Source: Arthrobacter ramosus (GTDB lineage Bacteria > Actinomycetota > Actinomycetes > Actinomycetales > Micrococcaceae). Taken from it: a stretch of 64,000 nt of DNA. The stretch covers positions 4,774,001 to 4,838,000 of the forward strand of contig NZ_BAAAWN010000001.1 in NCBI RefSeq assembly GCF_039535095.1. The letters are read 5' to 3'. The stretch's first letter is position 1. The number at the start of each line of letters is the position of its first letter. Below the pieces are notes generated by a model, which searched no databases, had not been told where the DNA came from, and was given only the letters and a program-made list of their open reading frames with translations. The translations under genes and the position numbers were made by a program. Below, piece by piece: positions 26,927 through 35,025 of this stretch.

Positions 26927-28030
26927 ATGGCTAGCAATTGGGACAGCTTGGATCCTCAGCTGCGCGAATCAGTACAGGCAAACGTTGAGCTTTACGAGCG
27001 CGTCCGTCCTGCGCTGAAACTCGTCACCCGCGACGTCCTGTTGACCCTGCGGGACATGCTCAAGAACAGCGAGTCCGTGCCCCTCTTCGTCACGGGACGC
27101 ACCAAGACGGTCGAATCTTTCCGAGAGAAGATTTCCCGCACCGAGGTGCCCCTGGAGGGGGGTCCGCGGGTGCTGAAGTTCCCCGACCCGTTCCGGACCC
27201 TGAACGACATGGTGGGGCTGCGCGTCATCACCAAGCTTCCGGCCGAGAACGCCGCGGTTGCCAACCTGATCAAGCGCCAGCGCCAGCTTTTCGATTGCCG
27301 CGGCGACCTTGAGAAGGACATCGGCTCCATCGAGTCCGGCACCTACGGATACTCGAGCCGCCACCTTATCCTCCGCACCATCCAGAACGAGTCCGTGAAG
27401 GCATACCAGCAGGTCTTCAATCCGGACATTCCGCCAAACGGCAGCTACTTCTTCGAATGCCAGATCCGTACGGTCTTTGCGCACGCCTGGAGCGAGATCG
27501 AACACGACATCCGCTTCAAGGCTGAGGATCCGCGCGCCTGGACGCCGCATTTCGACCGCCAGTTCACCGCCACGGCGGCAATGCTCGAAACCGTGGAGAG
27601 CGCCTTCGCCGACCTCCACGAGCGCTACGAGGAAGTCCGCGGCTACTGGGATCTCGATGGCGAGGGTTCCATGCCCCTCACCCCAAATCGCGTGCGGGAC
27701 GTTTGGCGGACGCTGCTTCCCCACGTTGACCGTAAAGTTGATGACGACTGGGGTTGGGCTGCGGAGCTCCTTGCGGCCCACGGACTGAACAAGACCGTGG
27801 AACTCGCCGGACTCCTCAGCGCCAACCGGATCACCGAGGTCCGCAAAGCCCTGGACCACCGTTACTCCCCTGGACCGGACCGCCTCCTGGATGACCTCCT
27901 GCTGTGGCAGTACGGCACTGAACACATCGACCTCACCGCTGAGGCGCCCGACGTCGCCCCCCACCCCCGGCGGGACAGCCTCCAGCGGCGTCTCAAGCAG
28001 ATTGAGCGGTACCGCCTGACCAACAGCTAA
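26927..28030 (+). CDS. RelA/SpoT-domain (alarmone synthetase-like) protein
   Basis: 367 aa. Residues about 40-215 form a RelA_SpoT nucleotidyltransferase domain: FVTGRTKTVESFREKI (the R-K-S-K substrate motif), TLNDMVGLRVIT, GYSSRHLIL and FFECQIRTVFAHAWSEIEHD. The main synthetase residues appear conserved, so (p)ppGpp or a related nucleotide could be made. There is no HD hydrolase, TGS or ACT domain, so it is not the full-length Rel. The C-terminal 150 residues are helical and unrecognised, making it longer than the typical 200-250-aa small alarmone synthetase. A sulP gene begins seven bases after its stop. Confidence 0.8.
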   Translation: MASNWDSLDPQLRESVQANVELYERVRPALKLVTRDVLLTLRDMLKNSESVPLFVTGRTKTVESFREKISRTEVPLEGGPRVLKFPDPFRTLNDMVGLRVITKLPAENAAVANLIKRQRQLFDCRGDLEKDIGSIESGTYGYSSRHLILRTIQNESVKAYQQVFNPDIPPNGSYFFECQIRTVFAHAWSEIEHDIRFKAEDPRAWTPHFDRQFTATAAMLETVESAFADLHERYEEVRGYWDLDGEGSMPLTPNRVRDVWRTLLPHVDRKVDDDWGWAAELLAAHGLNKTVELAGLLSANRITEVRKALDHRYSPGPDRLLDDLLLWQYGTEHIDLTAEAPDVAPHPRRDSLQRRLKQIERYRLTNS

Positions 28031-28036
28031 GGACCC

Positions 28037-29536
28037 ATGACACCCGAGCAGCTCCAGTCCCTCCGTTACACCCTGCGCTCGCCCCGGAGGCTCAAGACGG
28101 AAGCACTGGCCGGCTTAGTGGTGGCACTTGCGCTCATTCCAGAGGCCATCGCGTTCTCCGTGATCGCCGGCGTGGATCCACGGATCGGGCTCTTCGCGTC
28201 TTTCACCATGGGAGTCACCACGGCGATCGTAGGTGGCCGGCCCGCCATGATTTCCGCGGCCACCGGCGCCGTCGCGCTCGTGATTGCCCCGGTCATGAAG
28301 GATCACGGGATCAACTACTTGATCGCAACGGTCATCCTGGCCGGGGTCTTCCAAATCGTCCTGGCAGTCCTGGGTGTCACGCGGCTCATGCGCTTCATTC
28401 CGCGTTCGGTCATGGTCGGATTCGTGAACGCCTTGGCCATTCTGGTGTTCATGGCCCAGTTGCCCGAGCTGATCGGGGTTCCCTGGATGGTCTACCCGAT
28501 TGTGGCTGTGGGGCTACTGATCGTCTTCGGTCTGCCCAGAATCACGACGGCGGTGCCCGCGCCGTTGGTGGCGGTCGTCGCCCTCACCCTCGTCACGGCG
28601 CTGTCCGGGATCCGCGTCCCGACGGTGCATGACAAGGGCGAACTCCCGAACAGCCTTCCCGGTTTCTTCCTGCCTAACGTGCCTTTGACCTGGGAGACCT
28701 TCCAGACGATTGCCCCGTTCGCTTTGTCCATGGCGCTCGTGGGCCTCCTGGAGTCCCTCATGACGGCCAAGCTCGTGGACGACATCACGGACACCCGCTC
28801 CAACAAGACCCGGGTCTCATGGGGCCAGGGCATTGCCAACATCGTCACTGGTTTCCTGGGTGGTTTGGGCGGCTGCGCCGTGATTGGCCAGACCATGATC
28901 AACGTGAAGGGTTCGGGTGCCCGCAGCCGGCTGTCGACGTTCCTGGCCGGAGCGTTCCTGCTGGTGCTTGTGGTGGTACTCGGGGACGTGGTCGGCATGA
29001 TTCCCATGGCCGCTCTGGTGGCTGTGATGATCTTCGTTTCCCTCATCACCTTTGACTGGCATTCGATCCGGCCCACGACGTTCAGGCGACTCCCGAAGTC
29101 CGAGACCGGCGTCATGCTCGTGACGGTGATTGTGGTGGTGGCGACGCACAACCTGGCCATCGGAGTAGGAGCCGGCGTTCTCACGGCCATGGTGCTGTTT
29201 GCCCGCCGAGTGGCGCATTTCGCCACGGTGGAACGGAGCGAAGTCGAGCTCAACGGCAGGACCGTGGCGAGCTACACGGTTGATGGCGAGTTGTTCTTCG
29301 CTTCCTCCAACGACCTCTACACGCAGTTCGACTATGCGAAGGATTCCTTGGAGGGAATCGATCGCGTGGTCATCGATCTGCACGCTTCGCATATCTGGGA
29401 TGCCTCCACCGTTGCCGTACTGGATTCCGTTACCGAAAAATACCGCCGGCACGGCCGGGAGGTGGAGCTGATTGGCCTCAACGCCGCGAGCGTCCGGATG
29501 CGCGAACGGCTCGCGGGCAAGCTCAACGCAGGCTAA
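28037..29536 (+). CDS. SulP-family inorganic anion transporter with STAS domain
   Basis: 499-aa membrane transporter, probably for sulfate, bicarbonate or another anion. The N-terminal SulP signature is AGLVVALALIPEAIAFSVIAGVDPRIGLFAS. About ten hydrophobic segments follow to residue 400. Residues about 410-495 form a STAS domain (LEGIDRVVIDLHASHIWDASTVAVLDSV). The conserved GxxxGGLGGCAVIGQTMIN loop is present. Substrate cannot be read from the sequence. It overlaps no neighbour but starts 6 bases after the RelA/SpoT gene, so co-transcription is likely. A 66-bp palindrome follows its 3' end. Confidence 0.9.
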   Translation: MTPEQLQSLRYTLRSPRRLKTEALAGLVVALALIPEAIAFSVIAGVDPRIGLFASFTMGVTTAIVGGRPAMISAATGAVALVIAPVMKDHGINYLIATVILAGVFQIVLAVLGVTRLMRFIPRSVMVGFVNALAILVFMAQLPELIGVPWMVYPIVAVGLLIVFGLPRITTAVPAPLVAVVALTLVTALSGIRVPTVHDKGELPNSLPGFFLPNVPLTWETFQTIAPFALSMALVGLLESLMTAKLVDDITDTRSNKTRVSWGQGIANIVTGFLGGLGGCAVIGQTMINVKGSGARSRLSTFLAGAFLLVLVVVLGDVVGMIPMAALVAVMIFVSLITFDWHSIRPTTFRRLPKSETGVMLVTVIVVVATHNLAIGVGAGVLTAMVLFARRVAHFATVERSEVELNGRTVASYTVDGELFFASSNDLYTQFDYAKDSLEGIDRVVIDLHASHIWDASTVAVLDSVTEKYRRHGREVELIGLNAASVRMRERLAGKLNAG

Positions 29537-29563
29537 CGTCCCCGAGCCCAACCAGCTCCGCCC

Positions 29564-29629
29564 CCCAACTGACTCGCATTTGTTGTCGTTATGAGCCGCC
29601 AAAACGACAACAAGTGCGAGCTAGTTGGG
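29564..29629. repeat. 66-bp palindromic intergenic repeat, copy B
   Basis: It begins cccaact and ends agttggg, with ctcgcatttgttgtcgtt on the left facing aacgacaacaagtgcgag on the right. It differs from copy C at only four of 66 positions. It lies between the convergent sulP and lacI-type genes, 27 bases after one stop and 2 bases after the other, fitting a two-way terminator. Confidence 0.92.
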
Positions 29630-29631
29630 CG

Positions 29632-30252
29632 CTACGGAGTCTTGAACTCCCAAGGCGCGGCCATCGTGGTCCCCGTTCCAATGGTGCGTCCGGCGAGCCG
29701 GTCCAGAAGCAGGGTGACAGCGCCTTCGAGGGCTTCGGGCTCCGGGGTACCGCCCGCGGATCCGGGGGCCAGGACATCGAATCCGGCAGGCTGCATGGTG
29801 TCCGAAATGATGACTTGTGCTACTCCGCGCCGGGCCAGCTCGCCCACCGTGAGGTCAAGAAGGGTGCCGGGCGGGAGAGCCCCGATGATGGCGCCGTCGG
29901 CACCGCCGGAGAGCATGAACCGCCGCCACCCTTCGCCGATGAGGATCACGGGCTGGTAGCCATGCTGGGGCAAAATGCGTGCGGCGGCCGTTGCCAGGGC
30001 CCGGTCCCACGGCCATTCCAGGTCTCCGATGGCAATCGCCACGAGGTCGGTCTTGCCGCGGCGCATTCCGCGGGCCGCCTGGTTCGGTACGTAACCAAGT
30101 TCCTTGGCCGCGGCCTGGACGCGCTCTTGTGTTGCTTCGCTGATGCGGGTGGTGCCACCGAGTCGCCCGGACAAGACATAGGACACGGTAGTGAGGGAAA
30201 CGCCGGCGCTCTTGGCGACGTCCCGGATGGTCGGCTTCGCTCCAAGTCCCAT
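29632..30252 (-). CDS. Short LacI-family regulator
   Basis: 206 aa, whereas typical LacI-family proteins are about 330-350 aa. The N-terminal HTH and hinge are complete (TIRDVAKSAGVSLTTVSYVLSGR, ELGYVPNQAARGMRRGKTDLVAIAIG). Of the periplasmic-binding-like effector domain only about 120 residues remain, with the central parts apparently missing. The frame is clean and both ends look natural, so this may be a genuine compact form and not a recent fragment. It starts 3 bases after the stop of the LysR-like effector-domain gene, suggesting the two work together. Confidence 0.75.
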   Translation of the reverse strand: MGLGAKPTIRDVAKSAGVSLTTVSYVLSGRLGGTTRISEATQERVQAAAKELGYVPNQAARGMRRGKTDLVAIAIGDLEWPWDRALATAAARILPQHGYQPVILIGEGWRRFMLSGGADGAIIGALPPGTLLDLTVGELARRGVAQVIISDTMQPAGFDVLAPGSAGGTPEPEALEGAVTLLLDRLAGRTIGTGTTMAAPWEFKTP

Positions 30253-30255
30253 TGC

Positions 30256-31011
30256 CTACCGCTTCCCTTTCTTGCGGGAGCCCTTGCCCCGGCCCTTGTC
30301 GGGGTTCGGAGCGTAGCGCTGAGCCACCGCCGGCTTTTTGGCGCCGGTGCCGCGCCGGTCCGGCTTGGGTGCCTTCTTGGGCTTCTCTTGCTGTGCCGAA
30401 GGCTGCCGCGAGCTCTGCGCGGTCCGGCCACGGACAATGCCAATGAATTCCTCGATGACCTCGCTGGTGGAGTCGCTCGGCCAGGCAAGCGCGATCTGCG
30501 TCCCTTCGGCCCCTGTCAGGCGCCGCGCCACGGTGTCCTTGACGTTGAAATGCCGGGCAACAGACATCGGCAGGATCACGAGACCGGCACCCGAGGCCAC
30601 CACCTGCATGGCCATCTCCGGCCCGCCCATACCGGCGACATCCAGGAAGTTCTCCTCCGCGAGATCGTCCAGCGCCACCTCTTCGAACACCGAGATTTCG
30701 TGACCCTTCGGGGCCACCACCGCTGGCTGCTCTTCGTAGAGCGGAATGACGTGGAGTCCATCGCGATCCACCGGCAAGCGCACAAAGCTGAGATCCGCGG
30801 AACCATCGCGCAGAACGTCCAGCTGCGCGCCGTCGTCGGACATGAACGAGTGCAGCGGAACATCGGGCATGCGCTCTTCCCAGCGCCGGATCCATTTCCC
30901 GGGCGTCACGCCGGCGACATAGGCGAAAGTGAGCTCCCGGGGACCGCTGTTTTCAGCGTCGGAGGGGTCGGGGGCGCCGACGGCGGGCAGGGATTCTTGA
31001 TCGGATGGCAC
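30256..31011 (-). CDS. LysR-type substrate-binding domain protein without HTH
   Basis: 251 aa. Residues about 27-200 match a LysR substrate-binding fold (LTFAYVAGVTPGKWIRRWEERMPDVPL, DLSFVRLPVD, VVASGAGLVILPMSVARHF). There is no LysR helix-turn-helix at the N-terminus, which is only a 25-residue polar leader. The C-terminal 50 residues are Lys/Arg/Pro-rich (KPKKAPKPDRRGTGAKK...KGKR), possibly binding nucleic acid. The gene lies between modC and the short lacI gene on the same strand. This family is often found near DUF5997 in actinobacteria, as here. Confidence 0.78.
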   Translation of the reverse strand: MPSDQESLPAVGAPDPSDAENSGPRELTFAYVAGVTPGKWIRRWEERMPDVPLHSFMSDDGAQLDVLRDGSADLSFVRLPVDRDGLHVIPLYEEQPAVVAPKGHEISVFEEVALDDLAEENFLDVAGMGGPEMAMQVVASGAGLVILPMSVARHFNVKDTVARRLTGAEGTQIALAWPSDSTSEVIEEFIGIVRGRTAQSSRQPSAQQEKPKKAPKPDRRGTGAKKPAVAQRYAPNPDKGRGKGSRKKGKR

Positions 31012-31059
31012 CAGTTCACAGTACCGCGCACCCGATAGCCAACGCAGCGCCGGACCAAG

Positions 31060-32124
31060 CTACGACGCGTACACCTGGACCGCCGTGGCCTTGACCACGA
31101 AGTAGACGCGGGAGCCGGGTTCCAGTCCCAGCTCGGCGGAGGCAGAGGGCGTGATGTCCGCTGCCAGATCGCCGGCCCGGACCCTGATGTGGTCCCCGTG
31201 CGGTTCAAGATCCGTGATTGCAACCGGGAAAGAGTTGCGCGGGCTGCCGTGGGCGGCGTTCAGGAAGATGGAAACGGCCGACGGCGGGAAGGCGGCGACG
31301 CCGGGTTCGCCCGGTTCCGCTTCGTCATCGAGGTGTCCCGCCACGTGCAGGCCGGGAAGCTCGTCGGTGGCGAACGTCCTGAGTCCGTCCTCCGTGACCG
31401 TGCCAGCCATGAGGTTCACCCCGGCCAGGCCGGCGGCGAACTGGCTTCGCGGACGCCGGAACACCTCACGGGTGGCGCCTTCCTCCACAATCCTGCCCTT
31501 GTCCATGACGATCACGCGGTCCGCGAGCATGAGGGCATCCAGGACATCGTGGGTAATGATCAGGGCGCGACGTCCGGACAAGACGCGTTTGAGGAGCCGG
31601 CGCAAGTGCGGGGCGGCGTGGATGTCCAGCGCGGACATCGGCTCGTCAAGGAGCAGCAACTCGGGACTGGCCGCCAGCGCGCGGGCCACCGCAACACGCT
31701 GGGCCTGTCCCCCGGACAACTGCCCGGGCTTCCGCCCGGCGAACTCCGTGGCGTCGACTTCGGCGAGCCAGTGCCGCGCAGTTTCGCGTGATTCCGCCCG
31801 GGAAGCCCCTGCGCTGCGCGGGCCGAAAGCCACGTTGTCGAGGACGCTCAGGTGCGGGAAAAGCAGCGGCTCCTGAGCCAACAGTGCCGTACCGCGAAGG
31901 TGCGGAGGAGTCCATACCCGGCTGCCGCCGTCGAGGTTGAAGAGGATCTGCTCACCCAGGCGGGCAGAGCCGGCGTCCGGCCGCACGAGTCCCGCCGCGA
32001 CGGAAAGCAGCGTCGACTTTCCGGCCCCGTTGGGTCCGAGGATCGCCACGGTTTCCGCCTGTCCGAGGCTCAATGACACGTCCAGGTTGCGGGCGCGGAC
32101 TGTGGCGTCGATGTGGAAACTCAT
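31060..32124 (-). CDS. modC: Molybdate ABC transporter ATP-binding protein
   Basis: 354-aa ATPase that energises molybdate uptake. Walker A is GPNGAGKST, the signature is [15 protein letters not shown], Walker B is [12 protein letters not shown] and the switch His is in [12 protein letters not shown]. The C-terminal region (from about residue 235) is a split TOBE/MOP-like domain typical of ModC and related importers. Its ATG overlaps the modB stop by 4 bases. No modA follows or precedes, so the binding protein must be encoded elsewhere, or the system may have another substrate such as sulfate or tungstate. Confidence 0.85.
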   Translation of the reverse strand: MSFHIDATVRARNLDVSLSLGQAETVAILGPNGAGKSTLLSVAAGLVRPDAGSARLGEQILFNLDGGSRVWTPPHLRGTALLAQEPLLFPHLSVLDNVAFGPRSAGASRAESRETARHWLAEVDATEFAGRKPGQLSGGQAQRVAVARALAASPELLLLDEPMSALDIHAAPHLRRLLKRVLSGRRALIITHDVLDALMLADRVIVMDKGRIVEEGATREVFRRPRSQFAAGLAGVNLMAGTVTEDGLRTFATDELPGLHVAGHLDDEAEPGEPGVAAFPPSAVSIFLNAAHGSPRNSFPVAITDLEPHGDHIRVRAGDLAADITPSASAELGLEPGSRVYFVVKATAVQVYAS

Positions 32125-32924
32125 GCGGCCGCTTCCGCGGGAATGTCCGCGCGGTGCGGACGCCGGTAGGACAGCCCGACGACAATCACGGCCACGGCGA
32201 CGAGCACGAGTGAAAGGGCGACGGCGGCGTCCGCGTCGGTTTCGCGCTGCAGGTAGATTTCCAGGGGCAGGGTCCGAGTGACACCTTGCAGGCTCCCTGC
32301 GAAAGTCAGTGTCGCCCCGAACTCGCCCAGGCTTCGGGCAAAGGACAGCACCGCCCCGGACGCGAGCCCGGGGAGGACCATGGGTACGGTCACGCGCCGC
32401 AGGATGGTGGTGGGGCGGGCGCCGAGCGTCGCGGCAACAGCTTCGTAGCGGTTGCCGGCCGTCCGCAAGGCGCCTTCGAGGCTGACTACCAGGAACGGCA
32501 GGGCGACGAATGTCTGGGCCAGGACGACCGCCGTCGTCGAAAAGGCGATCTGGATGCCTGCGAGCTCAAGGCTCTTCCCCAGAAGACCCTGCCGCCCGAA
32601 CGTGTAGAGCAGCGCGATGCCGCCCACCACCGGCGGCAACACCAACGGCAGGAGGACGAAGGCGCGGAGGAGCCGCTGCCCGCGGAAGGGCTGGCGGGCA
32701 AGGACAAGCGCCAGGGGGATGCCCAGGAGAACGCAGAGCGCGGTGCTCGCGGCGGAGGTACGGAGGCTCAGCCCGAGCGCCGTCAGCGAGGAATCGGAGG
32801 TCACAAGCGGGATGAACTGTGCCCAATTGACCTTTGCGACCATGGCGGCCAGCGGCAACAGGACGAACAAACCGCCAACTACCGCAAGGCCATAAACCCA
32901 CCGTGGAATCCCGCTGAAGTTCAT
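32121..32924 (-). CDS. modB: Molybdate ABC transporter permease
   Basis: 267-aa membrane subunit with about six hydrophobic segments. The ABC-permease EAA loop is seen in [46 protein letters not shown]; the SLGEFGAT ending is typical of ModB/CysT. ATG 32922-32924 is preferred; a TTG immediately before it adds one residue. It is the first gene of modB-modC, which are coupled by a 4-base overlap. The 133 bases upstream, up to the divergent DUF5997 gene, contain no modA or modA remnant. Confidence 0.87.
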   Translation of the reverse strand: MNFSGIPRWVYGLAVVGGLFVLLPLAAMVAKVNWAQFIPLVTSDSSLTALGLSLRTSAASTALCVLLGIPLALVLARQPFRGQRLLRAFVLLPLVLPPVVGGIALLYTFGRQGLLGKSLELAGIQIAFSTTAVVLAQTFVALPFLVVSLEGALRTAGNRYEAVAATLGARPTTILRRVTVPMVLPGLASGAVLSFARSLGEFGATLTFAGSLQGVTRTLPLEIYLQRETDADAAVALSLVLVAVAVIVVGLSYRRPHRADIPAEAAA

Positions 32925-33057
32925 CAACGCCTACGGTACGCCAGGGCTTGCGTCACCAGGACTTTCCGGGCGGCCCCGGCGACTCTTATGTGCGGCATGG
33001 ATTCATCCTAGAACAGCGGCTGTGCCACTTCCCTGCGGTGGCGGATACCCTTGAACC

Positions 33058-33507
33058 ATGACCTCTGCAAACTCCCAGTCCATGAAGCCGGCCACCGTTG
33101 CCAAGAAACTTGGCATCTACCTGCCTGCAACACCCCAGGAGTTCCAGGATTCGGAAATCACCCGCGCCGATTTCGCCGAGCTCCTGGCCAATGCCCCGGA
33201 GTGGCTCGCCGAGCTCCGCCGGACGGGTCCGCACCCGCGTCCCGTGGTGGCACAGAAGCTGAATATCTCCATCAGCGGCCTCGCCCGCGGCGGAATCACG
33301 GAAGCCCTGACGACGGCGGAAATCACCGAACTGCTGGCAGCTCCCCCGCAGTGGCTCGTCGTCGAGCGCGCCACGCACGCGGCCGTACGCTCCGAGGCAA
33401 AGCGCATCAAGGAAGAAGCTGTCAAGAAGGAAGCTACGAAGGAAGCCAAGACCAACGCCACTGCCAAGCGGGACGCGCCCAAGGCATCCAAGCGGGACCA
33501 CGCTTAA
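33058..33507 (+). CDS. DUF5997-family protein
   Basis: 149 aa, function unknown. Conserved opening MKPATVAKKLGIYLPATPQEFQDSEITRADFAEL, followed by two repeated helical units that each end in a PxW motif (NAPEWLAELRRTGPHPRP and APPQWLVVERATHA). The C-terminal 40 residues are Lys/Ala/Glu-rich. DUF5997 genes often lie beside the LysR-type effector-domain gene, as in this window where modBC separates them. It is divergent from modB. A stem-loop terminator follows. Confidence 0.85.
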   Translation: MTSANSQSMKPATVAKKLGIYLPATPQEFQDSEITRADFAELLANAPEWLAELRRTGPHPRPVVAQKLNISISGLARGGITEALTTAEITELLAAPPQWLVVERATHAAVRSEAKRIKEEAVKKEATKEAKTNATAKRDAPKASKRDHA

Positions 33508-33530
33508 GCAGCAACCGGACTTCCGCAGGG

Positions 33531-33566
33531 AGGCAGGTCACCCCGGCCGGGGTGTCCTGCCTTCCC
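33531..33566 (+). terminator. Terminator after the DUF5997 gene
   Basis: aggcagg-t-caccccgg faces ccggggtg-t-cctgcct in a long stem with one T/T mismatch, followed shortly by cttttaa. Confidence 0.8.
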
Positions 33567-33657
33567 GCTTTTAAGCGCAAATCGGGCTCTCGCCTCCAGG
33601 TCTTCCTCGGCGCATACTGAATTCAAAGCGGTGCGCATTCGCGTGGAGGTGGTCCGA

Positions 33658-34275
33658 TTGCCCGCCACAACTGGAATCCAGCTGACGGTCTGGGAGATCG
33701 GGCTGTGGGCGATTTTGCTCATGTGCGCGGTGGCCTTTACGGTCAATGCCGTACGCAAAGGGGTCATCCACGGAGCCCCCGACGGCGGCCACCTCGCCTT
33801 GCAGGGGCCCCTCGGGCACCGCGACCGGGACTTCGTCAAAGAGCCGGACGCCATCTTCTGGAACATCTTCGCCGGACTCGTGGTGATTGTCCCGGCAGTC
33901 GTCATCCCCGCGTTGGCCTCACCCGCCGTCGGGCTCTTGATGCTGTTCCTCGGCATAGGTGCCGCCGTTGCCGCATTCGCCGTCGGCCGGAGACTGGAGC
34001 AGAGGCGTCAAAACCGCAGCGGTTTCACGGAAGCTGCAGCCCGTCACGACGCCCTCCTGGCTCGCTGGCAAAGGTATGAACTGGATCCCGCCAAGGGCAT
34101 CGACTTCCCCGGCATGAGCGACGTCAACGTTCCGCAAACCGCCGCCTTGGTCCGCGCGCTGCAGGAAGCACAGCGCTGCCGCGTCACCGCGGGGACGGAC
34201 TACGCCCGCGCCGTCGAGCAGTTGGGTGTTGCGATGGCCGAAGCCGAAGCCGCGGCGGGCATTTCTGCTCCGTAG
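33658..34275 (+). CDS. Membrane protein of unknown function
   Basis: 205 aa. Three hydrophobic segments are seen: GLWAILLMCAVAFTVNAV, IFAGLVVIVPAVVIPALAS and VGLLMLFLGIGAAVAAFAVG. A soluble C-terminal helical region with basic and acidic residues follows from about residue 115 (LLARWQRYELDPAKGIDFPGM). TTG 33658 is the chosen start because ggaggtgg lies 8 bases upstream; an in-frame GTG at 33631 lacks such a site. Not recognised. It is convergent with the gntR-type gene. Confidence 0.72.
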   Translation: MPATTGIQLTVWEIGLWAILLMCAVAFTVNAVRKGVIHGAPDGGHLALQGPLGHRDRDFVKEPDAIFWNIFAGLVVIVPAVVIPALASPAVGLLMLFLGIGAAVAAFAVGRRLEQRRQNRSGFTEAAARHDALLARWQRYELDPAKGIDFPGMSDVNVPQTAALVRALQEAQRCRVTAGTDYARAVEQLGVAMAEAEAAAGISAP

Positions 34276-34303
34276 CTGGATCACACCCCTGCATGCCCAC
34301 GCC

Positions 34304-34990
34304 CTACGGAATTGCCCCGATGTGCACCAGGAGTTCGTGTTCGGCACCGTCGAGGTAGCGGCGCAACTCGGCTGCGGCCTCTTCGCGCTGTCCGTGACGG
34401 ATCTGGGCGACCAAGGCGGCGTTGCGTTCCACGTAATGTCCGTGGAAGTCGGGGGTCGTGGCCATCGCGTGGAAGACCAATCGCATCTCGGCCAGCACTT
34501 TCTCCATCAATGCGTCCAGGGAGGCGCTTCCGGACAACGACACCAACGCCTTGTGCAGCTCCTGGTTGGCGTCCGCCATGCCGGCCACCGATCCCTCGGC
34601 GAGGGCAGCCCTGGCTTTGTCGACGATGACGTCCATGGCGTCGAGGGCTCCGGCCGGGACATCGCCCCACAACACGGCCGCCGGCTCGATCAGGCGGCGC
34701 ACCCGGTAGATTTCGCGGACGTCGTCGGCTCCGGGGGCGGCTACGAACACGCCGCGGTTGGGGATGCGCTGGACCACGGATTCACCAGCAAGCACGGTGA
34801 ACGCCTCCCGCAGGGTGTTCCTGGAAACGCCAAGCGCCTCGGACAAGGCCTGCTCGGAGAGCTTCGTGCCTGGCGGCAACAGGCCATCGGAGATGCGCTG
34901 GCGAAGCTGGGCGGCAACCCACGCTCCAGTATGGGCGTGGGTGGCGTGGCCGGCGTCGGCGATTCCTTGAAGCGCAGCGTTCATGGGCAT
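34304..34990 (-). CDS. GntR-family (FadR/FCD) regulator of the pxp operon
   Basis: 228 aa. Residues 20-90 are a GntR winged helix (LRQRISDGLLPPGTKLSEQALSEALGVSRNTLREAF, then VVQRIPNRGVFVA). Residues 95-220 are an all-helical FCD effector domain with metal-binding-type His residues (NQELHKALVSL, RLVFHAM). It begins 35 bases after the stop of the biotin carboxylase fusion and is probably the last gene of the pxp operon, hence its likely local repressor. The ligand may be 5-oxoproline or a related acid, but this is inference. Confidence 0.88.
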   Translation of the reverse strand: MPMNAALQGIADAGHATHAHTGAWVAAQLRQRISDGLLPPGTKLSEQALSEALGVSRNTLREAFTVLAGESVVQRIPNRGVFVAAPGADDVREIYRVRRLIEPAAVLWGDVPAGALDAMDVIVDKARAALAEGSVAGMADANQELHKALVSLSGSASLDALMEKVLAEMRLVFHAMATTPDFHGHYVERNAALVAQIRHGQREEAAAELRRYLDGAEHELLVHIGAIP

Positions 34991-35025
34991 GCCCCAAATC
35001 TACCGAACGGCGATACCCTCGGACC

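Noticed and set aside
31060..33057. A hidden modA gene or modA remnant near modBC
   Set aside because: Reading the space upstream of modB in all minus-strand frames gave no signal peptide and no ModA-like motif.
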